From: Myroides albus
GTDB lineage: Bacteria > Bacteroidota > Bacteroidia > Flavobacteriales > Flavobacteriaceae
Assembly (NCBI RefSeq): GCF_009711045.1
Contig: NZ_WMJX01000001.1
Coordinates: 222,579-286,578, forward strand
Reading direction: 5' to 3'
Length of the DNA stretch: 64,000 nucleotides
Shown here piece by piece: positions 55,772 to 63,830 of the stretch (positions are counted from its first letter, which is position 1; the number at the start of each line of letters is the position of its first letter). The position numbers and the translations under genes are program-made. The notes beneath the pieces were generated by a model that did not search any database, was not told the DNA's origin, and worked only from the letters and a program-made list of their open reading frames with translations.

Positions 55772-56482
55772 CTATACTGGATTTGTTGTCCAAAGTGACG
55801 CTGACTTCAACATTGCTCTTCTTGGTAATTTAAGAGTAGCTACTATTAGTTCAGCAAAATCTTCTGGTTGAAGGATGTGATCTGGGTTACCATCTGTCAG
55901 ACCTAATTCTATCGACATATCTGATGCAATAGTACTTGGCGTTAACGTACAAACTCTAATATTGTTTTTGCGTACTTCCTTCATCAGTGACTCAGACATT
56001 CCGATAACAGCAAATTTAGATGCTGAGTATGCAGACGTAGTTGCATTTCCATTTAACCCAGCAGTGGATGCTACATTGAATATATCTCCTTCATTTTGAT
56101 CAATTAAATGAGGCAATACTTCTCTTGTTACATTGTAAACTCCCATTACGTTTGTAAGTAGAATTTCTTCCCAACGCTCAGCTGGCATATCTGTGAATTT
56201 ACCAAATTCTGAAATACCTGCATTGTTTACCAAGATATCTACTCCACCAAGGGTATTGATAACCTTCGCTATTTCGCTTTTAACTTTCGCTTTATCTGTT
56301 ACATCAAATGCTGCATAAGTTGCTTTAACGCCTAAAGCCTCTAATTCTTTAACTGTTTCTTGTAGCTTTCCTTCATTTCGACCTGTAATAGCAACATTAA
56401 TTCCCTCTTTTGCAAAGGCAATAGCTGTCGCTTTACCAAGTCCTCGTCCTCCACCAGTTATTATTGCATTCTTTCCTTTCAT
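55772..56482 (-). CDS. SDR family 3-ketoacyl-(ACP) reductase-like enzyme
   Basis: The 236-residue protein has ITGGGRGLGKATAIAFAKEG, VNNAGISEFG, NVASTAGLNG and SAYSASKFAVIGMSE (YxxxK). Its layout is FabG-like, but fatty-acid neighbours are lacking, so the substrate is unknown. It differs in sequence from the SDR at 52154. Monocistronic. Confidence 0.88.
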   Translation of the reverse strand: MKGKNAIITGGGRGLGKATAIAFAKEGINVAITGRNEGKLQETVKELEALGVKATYAAFDVTDKAKVKSEIAKVINTLGGVDILVNNAGISEFGKFTDMPAERWEEILLTNVMGVYNVTREVLPHLIDQNEGDIFNVASTAGLNGNATTSAYSASKFAVIGMSESLMKEVRKNNIRVCTLTPSTIASDMSIELGLTDGNPDHILQPEDFAELIVATLKLPRRAMLKSASLWTTNPV

Positions 56483-56566
56483 GTTTTCTTATATTTTTAT
56501 TGTTTTAGGTAAAAATACTGAATTATTAATCAAAAGTATGTTTAGTTGTTGTTAATAAACAGTTAC

Positions 56567-57331
56567 TTATCTAATGTTTTTTTCTATTGCATTCCAAAGA
56601 CCGTATCTCTTTTTCAGCGCCTCCTTTGACACAGCGATGACATCCTGCCATTTTTGTTGATCCTCTCCACATAATTCTGTTATCATTTGCATGGCCATCG
56701 GGCCGTGTTCATCACCATCTAATTCGATGTGACGTTCAAAATAGTAAACTAATTTGCTCAAATCTGTTTCAGGGAAGTTTTGTTGAAACCCTCTGAGTAT
56801 TTCTGTGAACATATCTGGAATTAAATCTTCTCTACCGAAAGTAAAGGCAGCTGCAATCTCATGTGGTTTTCCCGCTTCGATAGTCTTGAATGTGAAGTTT
56901 AAAAAATCTTTTACTCCTTCATCCAAATTCATTGTTGCTATCGCCTCAAATATGGGTGTACCTCCTTTAAGCTTATCGATCAATGTAGATATAGTTGTAG
57001 TATTCGCCTCAGCAGTTGTCATGGCATCTAAGTACATTTCAAAATGACTTAATCGCTGACCATCTATAGCAAGGTCTGATTCTTCAGCTAACACGATTTC
57101 ATTGATTAAATACCTTGTTTGAGCATAGGGAGACGCAAACCACGGAGTAGTGGTACAAGTGAGCTTTTGTTGTAATGCTTTTAATAAAGACATAAAATCC
57201 CATACAGCATACACATGTCCTTCCATAAAGGCACGTAGATTGTCAATGGTTTTTATCTTATTGTAAAGTGGATGCTGTAATAGTGCATTTCTTTCTGGCG
57301 AAATGAGTGTGTTTACTTCTTGAATTGTCAT
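56567..57331 (-). CDS. DUF3050 family protein, possible heme-oxygenase-like fold
   Basis: Starting at the ATG at 57331 gives 254 residues. Blocks include FMEGHVYAVWDFMSLLK near residue 35, LAEESDLAIDGQRLSHFEMY in the middle and FERHIELDGDEHGPMAM near 205. The pattern of E/H pairs on successive helices resembles the diiron-type heme-oxygenase-like fold (inference). Enzyme activity is not known. It follows the glutaryl-CoA dehydrogenase gene on the same strand after a terminator. Confidence 0.8.
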   Translation of the reverse strand: MTIQEVNTLISPERNALLQHPLYNKIKTIDNLRAFMEGHVYAVWDFMSLLKALQQKLTCTTTPWFASPYAQTRYLINEIVLAEESDLAIDGQRLSHFEMYLDAMTTAEANTTTISTLIDKLKGGTPIFEAIATMNLDEGVKDFLNFTFKTIEAGKPHEIAAAFTFGREDLIPDMFTEILRGFQQNFPETDLSKLVYYFERHIELDGDEHGPMAMQMITELCGEDQQKWQDVIAVSKEALKKRYGLWNAIEKNIR

Positions 57332-57356
57332 GGCAAAAAAATATTTGTGCAAAAAT

Positions 57357-57387
57357 AAAAAAGCTTCCCTGCAAAGAGAAGCCTTTT
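57357..57387 (-). terminator. Terminator after the acyl-CoA dehydrogenase gene
   Basis: GGCTTC and GAAGC pair with A/T flanks around CTTTGCAGG-like loop bases, and a minus-strand T run follows. The stem is short and has one bulge. Confidence 0.7.
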
Positions 57388-57415
57388 CTATAAAGTTTAG
57401 TGATTTGAATATTGT

Positions 57416-58594
57416 TTATTTGAATGCAGAGAACCCCGTCACATCCATACCTGTAATTAGCAAGTGAATATCATGAGTTCCTTCATATGTGACAACAGAT
57501 TCTAAGTTCATCATGTGACGCATAATAGAGTATTCTCCTGTGATACCCATTCCTCCTAACATTTGTCGTGCTTCACGAGCGATATCTAATGCCATAGCTA
57601 CGTTGTTGCGCTTTGCCATGGAGATTTGAGCGGAAGTAGCACGTCCCTCATTTCTCAATACGCCAAGTCTCCAAGTTAACAACTGAGCTTTGGTAATTTC
57701 GGTAATCATTTCTGCCAACTTCTTTTGTTGTAACTGAGTCGCACCGATTGGTTTATCAAATTGTATGCGCTCTTTCGAATAGCGAAGTGCCGTATCGTAG
57801 CAGTCCATAGCTGCTCCGATTGCTCCCCATGCAATCCCATATCTCGCAGAGTCAAGGCAACCAAGAGGTGCTCCTAATCCTGATTTGTTTGGTAGTAAGT
57901 TTTCTTTTGGAACTTTGACATTATCAAAAATAAGCTCTCCTGTAGCAGAAGCTCTCAAAGACCACTTATTGTGTGTCTCAGGAGTAGAGAAACCTTCCAT
58001 ACCGCGTTCTACAATCAGTCCATGGATACGACCTTCCTCATTTTTAGCCCATACTACTGCAAGGTGTGCAAATGGTGCATTAGATATCCACATCTTAGCT
58101 CCATTTAATAGATAATGATCTCCCATATCTTTGAAATTGGTAATCATTCCCCCTGGATTTGATCCGTGATCAGGTTCTGTTAGTCCAAAGCATCCAATGT
58201 ATTCTCCTGTTGCTAATTTAGGTAAATACTTCATTCGCTGTTCTTCTGTTCCGTATTTCCATATTGGATACATCACAAGAGAAGATTGTACAGATGAGGT
58301 AGAGCGAACTCCCGAATCTCCTCTCTCTATCTCTTGCATGATTAATCCGTACGAAATTTGGTCTAATCCTGCTCCTCCATATTCTGTTGGTATATATGGA
58401 CCAAAACCACCTATTTCAGCTAATCCTGGTATTATTTGTTTAGGAAATTCAGCGCGTTGTGCAAAATCTTCAATGATGGGTGATACTTCTTTTTTAACCC
58501 ATGCTCTTGCCGTATCTCGTATTAACTTGTGTTCATCAGTGAGCAAGTCGTCTAAGTGGTAATAATCAGGTGCTTGAAATAAATCTGGTCTCAT
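57416..58594 (-). CDS. Glutaryl-CoA dehydrogenase-like acyl-CoA dehydrogenase
   Basis: The 392-residue FAD enzyme has IGCFGLTEPDHGSNPGGM (the LTEPxxGS block), KMWISNAPFAHLAVVWA, and the C-terminal catalytic Glu in VVTYEGTHDIHLLITG. YEGTHDIH at this position is characteristic of glutaryl-CoA dehydrogenase, which makes crotonyl-CoA in Lys/Trp breakdown. The SSVQSSLVMYPI block and 392-residue length agree. No other pathway gene adjoins. Confidence 0.9.
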   Translation of the reverse strand: MRPDLFQAPDYYHLDDLLTDEHKLIRDTARAWVKKEVSPIIEDFAQRAEFPKQIIPGLAEIGGFGPYIPTEYGGAGLDQISYGLIMQEIERGDSGVRSTSSVQSSLVMYPIWKYGTEEQRMKYLPKLATGEYIGCFGLTEPDHGSNPGGMITNFKDMGDHYLLNGAKMWISNAPFAHLAVVWAKNEEGRIHGLIVERGMEGFSTPETHNKWSLRASATGELIFDNVKVPKENLLPNKSGLGAPLGCLDSARYGIAWGAIGAAMDCYDTALRYSKERIQFDKPIGATQLQQKKLAEMITEITKAQLLTWRLGVLRNEGRATSAQISMAKRNNVAMALDIAREARQMLGGMGITGEYSIMRHMMNLESVVTYEGTHDIHLLITGMDVTGFSAFK

Positions 58595-58813
58595 ATAATT
58601 AAAATGTTTTTTTGGTTGTATAACAAAAATAGTTAATATTTAGTCTTTTGCAATTTTTACGCAGTTTAATTCTGATTCTTCTCCTTTTTTTCGTAAGCCT
58701 CCTTTGTTATTATCTGCTTTCGTGCTTAATAATTTGTGTTGTTGCAGTGTGTTCTGTTCTGCTATTTGCTACATACTTTATCGATATGATAGTATAGTGA
58801 TCGTAGGGTCATG

Positions 58814-58860
58814 GCATAGTGGTCGCATGTATTTAGCTATAAACTATGCGACCACTATGC
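58814..58860. repeat. 15-bp perfect inverted repeat with extra GACCAC copies downstream
   Basis: GCATAGTGGTCGCAT (58814-58828) and ATGCGACCACTATGC (58846-58860) are exact inverted repeats around a 17-nt loop. Two more CCGACCAC copies follow at 58870-58877 and 58881-58888. Confidence 0.85.
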
Positions 58861-58901
58861 GATCATATGCCGACCACAAGCCGACCACCCCTAAAAAAGG
58901 G

Positions 58902-58955
58902 TGTCTCGTCCTAATATAGCTGTACAGTTATTGTTGTCTCGTTCTAATGTAGCAG
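58902..58955 (+). repeat. Two direct copies of a 21-bp sequence, 33 bp apart
   Basis: The copies at 58902-58922 and 58935-58955 both begin TGTCTCGT and read CTAAT.TAGC.G at the end, 17 of 21 identical. The TG start is typical of insertion-sequence ends, so they may be IS remnants. No transposase is nearby. Confidence 0.65.
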
Positions 58956-58957
58956 AG

Positions 58958-58985
58958 TTCCGCAAAGTCGGGAGACTTTGCGGAG
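58958..58985. repeat. Perfect hairpin of a dispersed family
   Basis: CCGCAAAGTC and GACTTTGCGG are a 10-bp perfect stem with a GGGA loop, extended by T-A and T-G pairs. A degenerate relative, AAAGTC-TGGA-GACTTT, lies at 63778-63793. Confidence 0.75.
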
Positions 58986-59018
58986 CCTGTATTGTCTTTG
59001 TGGAGGGAGATTGTAGTA

Positions 59019-59159
59019 AAGACTTCTGTTATGTCTATGTATCACAATATGATGACATCTAATTATCTGTTGTTTGATTCTACAGGGGAGTTGATTAAAG
59101 AATTCGAAGGAGTACAAGGAGCGGATTTTGAAGAGCAGTCGAGAGCGTTGATGAAATAG
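59019..59159 (+). pseudogene. 3' remnant of a TlpA-like gene
   Basis: The frame ending at the TAG at 59157-59159 encodes NYLLFDSTGELIKEFEGVQG followed by ADFEEQSRALMK. It closely matches the end of the intact gene at 59250-60371 (YWLFDQDGKLVRRFEGMQG, EDFEEQLRALMK). Similarity fades upstream of about 59019, and the CxxC domain and signal peptide are missing. It is a decayed tandem paralog left after a deletion. Confidence 0.85.
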
Positions 59160-59249
59160 GAGCGTAGTTATATTTATTTGAATGTTGATATTTAGTTATT
59201 CTTTAATTATTTAAATTGCTGTTACTTAGCTTTAATTGATTTGTGAACT

Positions 59250-60371
59250 ATGAAATATAAGATATTCTATATGCTTTTAATGCTGTGCTCTATGGGAGTA
59301 TTAGGACAGGAAAAATTACATATTATAGGGAAACTGGAAGGAATAAGCGATGAGGTAAAGATGAAGTTATCTAGTGGTGGAAAAGAACAAGAATTTCGTC
59401 TAAAGAATGGTGAGGTAGATGTGTCTATGGTACTAGAAGATGTTCCTAATTATGTGAGATTAGATGCTTATGTAGGAAAAGAGACAAAGAGTACCTTCTT
59501 TTTTTTAGGAAATGAGTCTGTAACTATTAATGGTTCTATAAATGATTTTTCAGGTAATCTTAGAGCGATGAATTCTGTGAATGACAGTCTGAGATATGAA
59601 AATATGTTAGTTAATAAGCACTTAGTAGAAGAACGAAGTGTTTATATCAAAGAGTATTATCGTCTTTTAGAAGAAGGGAAAGCTAAGGATAGTGTAGCGA
59701 AGGTGTATCTAAGTGATGAAGAACCTCTAGGTGAGATTAAGAAGTTGTCAAATCTTATTAACAAACAAGATAACGCTTTTATAAAAAAGAATATTAATAC
59801 AGCTTATGCTCGATACCTACTGCAATATCAGGCTATAGATTATTCATCAGATTATTTAAACGAACTATATGCTCTTATAGATCCTAAGTATTATGATACT
59901 AAAGAAGTACAGATGCTTAAGATATATATAGATCATAAGCTTCTGGAAATAGGAGATAAGTATTATGATTTTTATGCTGAAGATCTACAAACTAAGCAAG
60001 TAAAGCTTAGTGATTACTTTAGGGGGAAATATGTATTGTTAGATTTTTCGACTTACCACTGTGGCTATTGTGAAAAAGCAGCTCCTAAGACAACTCAGAT
60101 AGCTGATAACTTGAAGGATAAGCTTGTACATATTACGTATTATGCAGGACATGATCAGAAAGATAAGTTTAAATATTACTCTGAATTTAAAGGGAATAAG
60201 GGTATTTTATTAGGTAATAAAGAGGGAAGACTAAGTCCTGTTCTAGCAATGTATAGAAATAATAGTACACCAGATTATTGGTTGTTTGATCAAGATGGAA
60301 AACTAGTGAGGAGATTCGAAGGAATGCAAGGAGAGGATTTTGAAGAACAATTAAGAGCGTTGATGAAATAG
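59250..60371 (+). CDS. TlpA/thioredoxin-like secreted protein
   Basis: The 373-residue protein has a signal peptide (MLLMLCSMGVLGQ), an N-terminal beta-rich region (DUF4369-like, about 20-110) and a helical middle. The thioredoxin domain contains LLDFSTYHCGYCEKAAPK (CxxC redox pair at about residues 275-278). STPDYWLFDQDG carries the Pro next to the active site. It likely acts in the periplasm or at the outer surface in thiol-disulfide exchange. A broken copy of its 3' end lies just upstream. Confidence 0.85.
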   Translation: MKYKIFYMLLMLCSMGVLGQEKLHIIGKLEGISDEVKMKLSSGGKEQEFRLKNGEVDVSMVLEDVPNYVRLDAYVGKETKSTFFFLGNESVTINGSINDFSGNLRAMNSVNDSLRYENMLVNKHLVEERSVYIKEYYRLLEEGKAKDSVAKVYLSDEEPLGEIKKLSNLINKQDNAFIKKNINTAYARYLLQYQAIDYSSDYLNELYALIDPKYYDTKEVQMLKIYIDHKLLEIGDKYYDFYAEDLQTKQVKLSDYFRGKYVLLDFSTYHCGYCEKAAPKTTQIADNLKDKLVHITYYAGHDQKDKFKYYSEFKGNKGILLGNKEGRLSPVLAMYRNNSTPDYWLFDQDGKLVRRFEGMQGEDFEEQLRALMK

Positions 60372-60472
60372 GCGTAAGCGATTTTACATATATAAGTATA
60401 GGACAAAAGTCTTATGCCCTCAAGAAGATTCCGTATATTTTCGCTGTTGATTACAAAACAACAATAACAACG

Positions 60473-61099
60473 ATGAGAACTAAAATAGATTTATCTCAAT
60501 GGAATAGAAAAGAGCAGTATGCGTTCTTTTCACAATTTACAGAACCTTTCTTTGGATTAACCGTACAAGTGGATTGTACCACTGCTTACCAAAAAGCAAA
60601 AGAGAAAGGGCATTCTTTTTTCTTAACTTATTTATACGACGCACTAAAGGCTGCTAATGAAGTAGAGGCATTTCGATATAGAATAGTAGATAACGAGGTA
60701 TATTTGTATGATGAGGTACACGCTTCGCCTACTATCAATAGACCGAATGGTACGTTTGGGTTTGCGTATATGGATTACTATAGTGATAAAGAAGTTTTTT
60801 TGATTAAGGCAAAAGAAGAGATTGATCGAGTACAGCAATCAACAGACTTCTTCCCAGCATCAAAAGGGGAGAATGTATTGCATATATCTACTGTGCCTTG
60901 GCTTGATTTTACTTCTATGTCGCACGCACGTCACTATGATTTTCCTGATAGCTGCCCTAAGATTTCGTTTGGTAAAGTGATGGAAGAGAATGGTCGTAAG
61001 CGTATGGCGGTATCTATACATGGACATCATGCACTGATGGATGGAGTACATGTAGGGGAGTTCGTAGATCGTTTTCAACAACTTTTAAACGAGAAGTAA
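60473..61099 (+). CDS. Chloramphenicol acetyltransferase-like enzyme (type A CAT)
   Basis: The 208-residue protein has the CAT start IDLSQWNRKEQYAFFSQF, the FTSM loop after WLD (CAT WxSFTS block) and the active-site block SIHGHHALMDGVHVGEF with the catalytic His. Classical enzymes read HHAVCDGFHV here; LMDG replaces VCDG. It probably acetylates chloramphenicol or a related hydroxyl substrate; activity is not shown. It is one base from the NUDIX gene and co-transcribed. There are no mobile-element genes beside it. Confidence 0.85.
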   Translation: MRTKIDLSQWNRKEQYAFFSQFTEPFFGLTVQVDCTTAYQKAKEKGHSFFLTYLYDALKAANEVEAFRYRIVDNEVYLYDEVHASPTINRPNGTFGFAYMDYYSDKEVFLIKAKEEIDRVQQSTDFFPASKGENVLHISTVPWLDFTSMSHARHYDFPDSCPKISFGKVMEENGRKRMAVSIHGHHALMDGVHVGEFVDRFQQLLNEK

Positions 61100-61100
61100 G

Positions 61101-61604
61101 ATGAGTAAAGTAATCATCCCTGAGGGCATAAAGAAGATAGCTACACTATGTGTGCTTAGAAATGGTAGTAACTTAATGCTGCTAAAGCGTTTAAAAGAAC
61201 CGAATAAGGATATGTACACTCCTGTAGGAGGTAAGATAGAACCTTTCGAAACTCCTGAGGAGGGTGTGATCCGTGAGACGTTTGAAGAGACGGGTATAAA
61301 AGTAGAGAAGGTGAAGTTCTGCGGAATACTGACAGAGACTTCTCCTGTGAAGTATAATTGGCTAAACTATGTGTATGCAGCTGATATCGATGCTGTAACT
61401 CCTCCTGAGTGTAACGAGGGAACTTTAGAGTGGATAGCGTATGAGGACTTGCTAAATGTACCTACTCCGAAGACAGATTGGTTTATTTATAAATACATCT
61501 TAGAGAATAAGCCTTTTGTGTTTCACGCATTATACGATGGAGAGTTGAATTTGTTAGAGATGAAGGAGGAGATAACAGGTTTACAGTTGTCAGTTAACGG
61601 TTAA
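61101..61604 (+). CDS. NUDIX hydrolase
   Basis: The 167-residue protein has a complete Nudix box, GGKIEPFETPEEGVIRETFEETGI (GX5EX7REUXEEXGU). The N-terminal strand VLRNGSNLMLLKRLKEPNKDM is MutT-like. It hydrolyses nucleoside diphosphate derivatives, exact substrate unknown. Coupled to the CAT-like gene by a one-base gap. Ends at a terminator shared with the convergent lipoprotein gene. Confidence 0.9.
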   Translation: MSKVIIPEGIKKIATLCVLRNGSNLMLLKRLKEPNKDMYTPVGGKIEPFETPEEGVIRETFEETGIKVEKVKFCGILTETSPVKYNWLNYVYAADIDAVTPPECNEGTLEWIAYEDLLNVPTPKTDWFIYKYILENKPFVFHALYDGELNLLEMKEEITGLQLSVNG

Positions 61605-61700
61605 CAGTTTTTGCCTATGGCATTAAGTATAGGTTTACTGTAGAAACGCAATATTTTGCGTGTCACATAAAGCAGGTAGATACATAATTAAAGAAATATA

Positions 61701-61729
61701 AAAAGCCCTACTATGACAGTAGGGCTTTT
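61701..61729. terminator. Bidirectional terminator, copy 1 of a duplicated hairpin
   Basis: AAAAGCCCTACT and AGTAGGGCTTTT form a 12-bp perfect stem with loop ATGAC. Copy 2 at 62790-62818 has the same stem and the loop GTCAT. It ends the NUDIX gene and the minus-strand lipoprotein gene. Confidence 0.92.
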
Positions 61730-61735
61730 GCTTTA

Positions 61736-62521
61736 TTAATATTTAGGTTTTGGTTTCCAGTAGATCTTTTGGATGTCGAATTGCTTTGTGTCTGGGTTGA
61801 ATCGGTATTGTATAGTGTTGCCTTTAAGGCAGTATTGATATTCATCTTTAGTATGATACCAAGAACTCTCAAACTCGATAATCTGTTTATCATCTAAGTT
61901 AACATCATAAATAGATAGTTCTGCACCTTGAATTTTATCTAAACAGTCTGAATTGATATTAGGAAGAGTTACAAGATTTTCGAAATTCCCGAAGACTTCT
62001 TCTTGTGTGTAAGAATTAACTATCTCATTTTCTTTTACTTCTAATATATGTATGCTATTACTATCTCCAACTACATCATCTGTCACAATGTATATAGATT
62101 GATCAGTTGCTCTATAGATTGTTATAGTCCAATATCCATCTATGATAGAGAAACCTGCTGTGTGTGGCTCGAAGTAACTTTGATTAAAGTACAAAGGATC
62201 ATCATCTATATAGTAGTTATTTTTCTTGATTTCATTATACCATGATTGACGTTCTGCTATATCCCATCCCCAGGTAGTAAAAACGGTATCAGGTAATAAC
62301 AGTATCATATCTAAGATGTCTTTATGTTTATCAAAGTCTATATCTATTTGTTTAGGATAATCAGGGTGTTGATTATCAGTTGTCTGGTCAATTTCTTCTA
62401 TAGCAGGTATTTCTTGAACAACTTCTTCTGTGGTTGAATTTTGAAACTCTTGAAAAGGTTGTTGTTTCTTGCCACAGGAGAATATCAATAAAGTTAGTGT
62501 TATTAGATATAAATATTTCAT
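61736..62521 (-). CDS. Lipoprotein of unknown function
   Basis: The 261-residue protein has a lipobox leader (LITLTLLIFSCGKK), a Pro/Glu/Thr-rich linker (about 25-55) and a globular part with Trp-rich segments (TTWGWDIAERQSWYNEI; SWYHTKDEYQYCLKG). No domain is recognised. The 3' end is followed by the copy 1 hairpin. Confidence 0.72.
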   Translation of the reverse strand: MKYLYLITLTLLIFSCGKKQQPFQEFQNSTTEEVVQEIPAIEEIDQTTDNQHPDYPKQIDIDFDKHKDILDMILLLPDTVFTTWGWDIAERQSWYNEIKKNNYYIDDDPLYFNQSYFEPHTAGFSIIDGYWTITIYRATDQSIYIVTDDVVGDSNSIHILEVKENEIVNSYTQEEVFGNFENLVTLPNINSDCLDKIQGAELSIYDVNLDDKQIIEFESSWYHTKDEYQYCLKGNTIQYRFNPDTKQFDIQKIYWKPKPKY

Positions 62522-62736
62522 ATTGAATAGTATAGAAAGTAATGTAATTTACAATAAATTATGGAGTTGTTGTGTTATTTTAATTGTAGCTTAGTTAATT
62601 AGGAAAAACATTAGATAATGATATTGTTTAAAAGCTATAGTAGAAGATAATAATTATAAACACTAATTATCAGCATATTATATTTGATTGCTTTAAATTT
62701 GATATATTTGTAATCAGAAAAAGATAATTGAATAGG
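62522..62736. other. Noncoding stretch with a plus-strand promoter-like box
   Basis: AT-rich. TATATTTG at 62703-62710 is a full TAnnTTTG match with a TTG 16 bp upstream (62684-62686). It points toward the short ORF and hairpin just downstream. Otherwise nothing is seen. Confidence 0.5.
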
Positions 62737-62790
62737 ATGATAATCTGGACAGTAGAAATACAGGATTTGACTCTGGACAATTCAATATAA
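62737..62790 (+). CDS. Possible 17-codon peptide or gene remnant before a terminator
   Basis: The ATG at 62737 opens MIIWTVEIQDLTLDNSI and stops at 62788-62790, where the terminator stem begins. A promoter-like box is at 62703-62710. It could be a real microprotein, a small RNA or the tail of a lost gene. It is the only plus-strand feature between two minus-strand genes. Confidence 0.25.
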   Translation: MIIWTVEIQDLTLDNSI

Positions 62791-62818
62791 AAAGCCCTAC
62801 TGTCATAGTAGGGCTTTT
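62790..62818. terminator. Terminator, copy 2 with inverted loop
   Basis: The stem is identical to copy 1 (61701-61729), with the 5-nt loop GTCAT, the reverse complement of ATGAC. It ends the minus-strand DUF4349 gene. Confidence 0.92.
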
Positions 62819-62826
62819 GCTTTATA

Positions 62827-63651
62827 TTAATTTATTTTATTCTGTTTTCTGCGTTTTCTGATACGTCTAATGATCAAGATTAATCCAATTGAGATTAGGA
62901 TAAATGGCCAGATATAGAATAACCCTATCACAAATGATAATAGATTACTCCATCCAGAACCAAAGGCAGATGATATTTCGTACCCAAAGCCAGTTGTTGA
63001 TTCTCCTTTTTCATAGAAAGTTACCGTAAGGGTACTTAGCGATATTCTACTCTTTAGATACTTTAATCGGCCTTCAAAAGATTCTATATTCGCACGTAGA
63101 GCCCCCAGTTCTCTTTCTATTCTTAGAATATCATCTATTGAATTGGCGCGTTTAAGTAATTCTTTATAGCGCACTTCTATTTCTTTCTTCGTCTTGATTC
63201 TCGCTTCTACATCGATGAACTCTTCGGTTACATCTAAGGCATTGATGTTTTTGCTGTCTACTTTAGTGGCAGTCTGTGTAACTCCTTCTAACAAGGTTTC
63301 GAAGTTCTTCGCAGGTACTCGAATCACAATGGTATGTTCAGTGCGATTGCTGTAGACATTTGATGTGTCTTGTGATAGATATCCGTTGAGTTTTTTGCTA
63401 CTTGCTACGATATTAGCTCGAGTTTCTTGTGCATTCGAAGTTTCAAAGCGTATTTTCCCTTCTTTGACTATCATGCGTTCAGGTACAGTGATATCTTGAG
63501 TAGCATCTGTGGATTGTGGTGCTTCAGTAGTGGTTTCGGCAGCAATATCAGCCAACGATGCTACTGTTTCTTCTCTTAGCTCTCCTGTTTTAGAACACGA
63601 TATAAGAGCTGTGAATAACAAAAGCGTTAATACTTTAAGTGTCTTTTTCAT
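62827..63651 (-). CDS. DUF4349 domain lipoprotein
   Basis: The 274-residue protein has a lipobox leader (LLLFTALISCSKTG), a beta-rich domain and a long coiled helix (ANSIDDILRIERELGALRANIESFEGRLKYL). The DUF4349 ending SRISLSTLTVTFYEKG follows, then one membrane helix (IGLFYIWPFILISIGLILII) and a basic tail. Such proteins span periplasm and membrane; function unknown. Confidence 0.9.
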   Translation of the reverse strand: MKKTLKVLTLLLFTALISCSKTGELREETVASLADIAAETTTEAPQSTDATQDITVPERMIVKEGKIRFETSNAQETRANIVASSKKLNGYLSQDTSNVYSNRTEHTIVIRVPAKNFETLLEGVTQTATKVDSKNINALDVTEEFIDVEARIKTKKEIEVRYKELLKRANSIDDILRIERELGALRANIESFEGRLKYLKSRISLSTLTVTFYEKGESTTGFGYEISSAFGSGWSNLLSFVIGLFYIWPFILISIGLILIIRRIRKRRKQNKIN

Positions 63652-63670
63652 AGTTATTGTTTTACATTAA

Positions 63671-63678
63671 CAAATGTA
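63671..63678 (-). promoter_or_regulatory. Predicted -7 box for the DUF4349 gene
   Basis: Minus-strand TACATTTG, 19 bp before the ATG, matches TAnnTTTG. A -33 TTG at the right distance was not found. Confidence 0.45.
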
Positions 63679-63777
63679 ATAGATAGTTTGTTGTAAAACT
63701 TAAGAAAAGTTAAAATTTTGTTTTAAATCACTGATTATGGGGAAAGTGGAAGTGTCGTTGTATAAACATATTTTCTC

Positions 63778-63793
63778 AAAGTCTGGAGACTTT
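63778..63793. repeat. Degenerate relative of the 58958 hairpin
   Basis: AAAGTC-TGGA-GACTTT with flanking CTC on the left and GGAGC on the right parallels the longer hairpin at 58958-58985. Both lie in noncoding DNA. Confidence 0.6.
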
Positions 63794-63830
63794 AAGGAGC
63801 AGTCATGGTCATGATTCGTATAAAAAACAA

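Larger units (their letters stand above)
58595..59018. other. Noncoding region rich in palindromes and repeats
   Basis: No gene is present. It holds a palindrome with repeated GACCAC units (58814-58886), a 33-bp-period direct repeat (58902-58955) and a perfect hairpin (58958-58985), all directly upstream of a broken gene. Together they suggest a past rearrangement. Confidence 0.75.

Noticed and set aside
58704..58919. 71-codon frame upstream of the TlpA remnant
   Set aside because: It runs through the GACCAC palindrome and has no coding character.
58902..58955. CRISPR-like direct repeat
   Set aside because: Only two imperfect copies, a 12-bp spacer and no cas genes.
60473..61604. Acquired antibiotic-resistance island
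   Set aside because: No transposase, integrase or flanking long repeats; codon use looks like that of its neighbours, although repeats do lie upstream.
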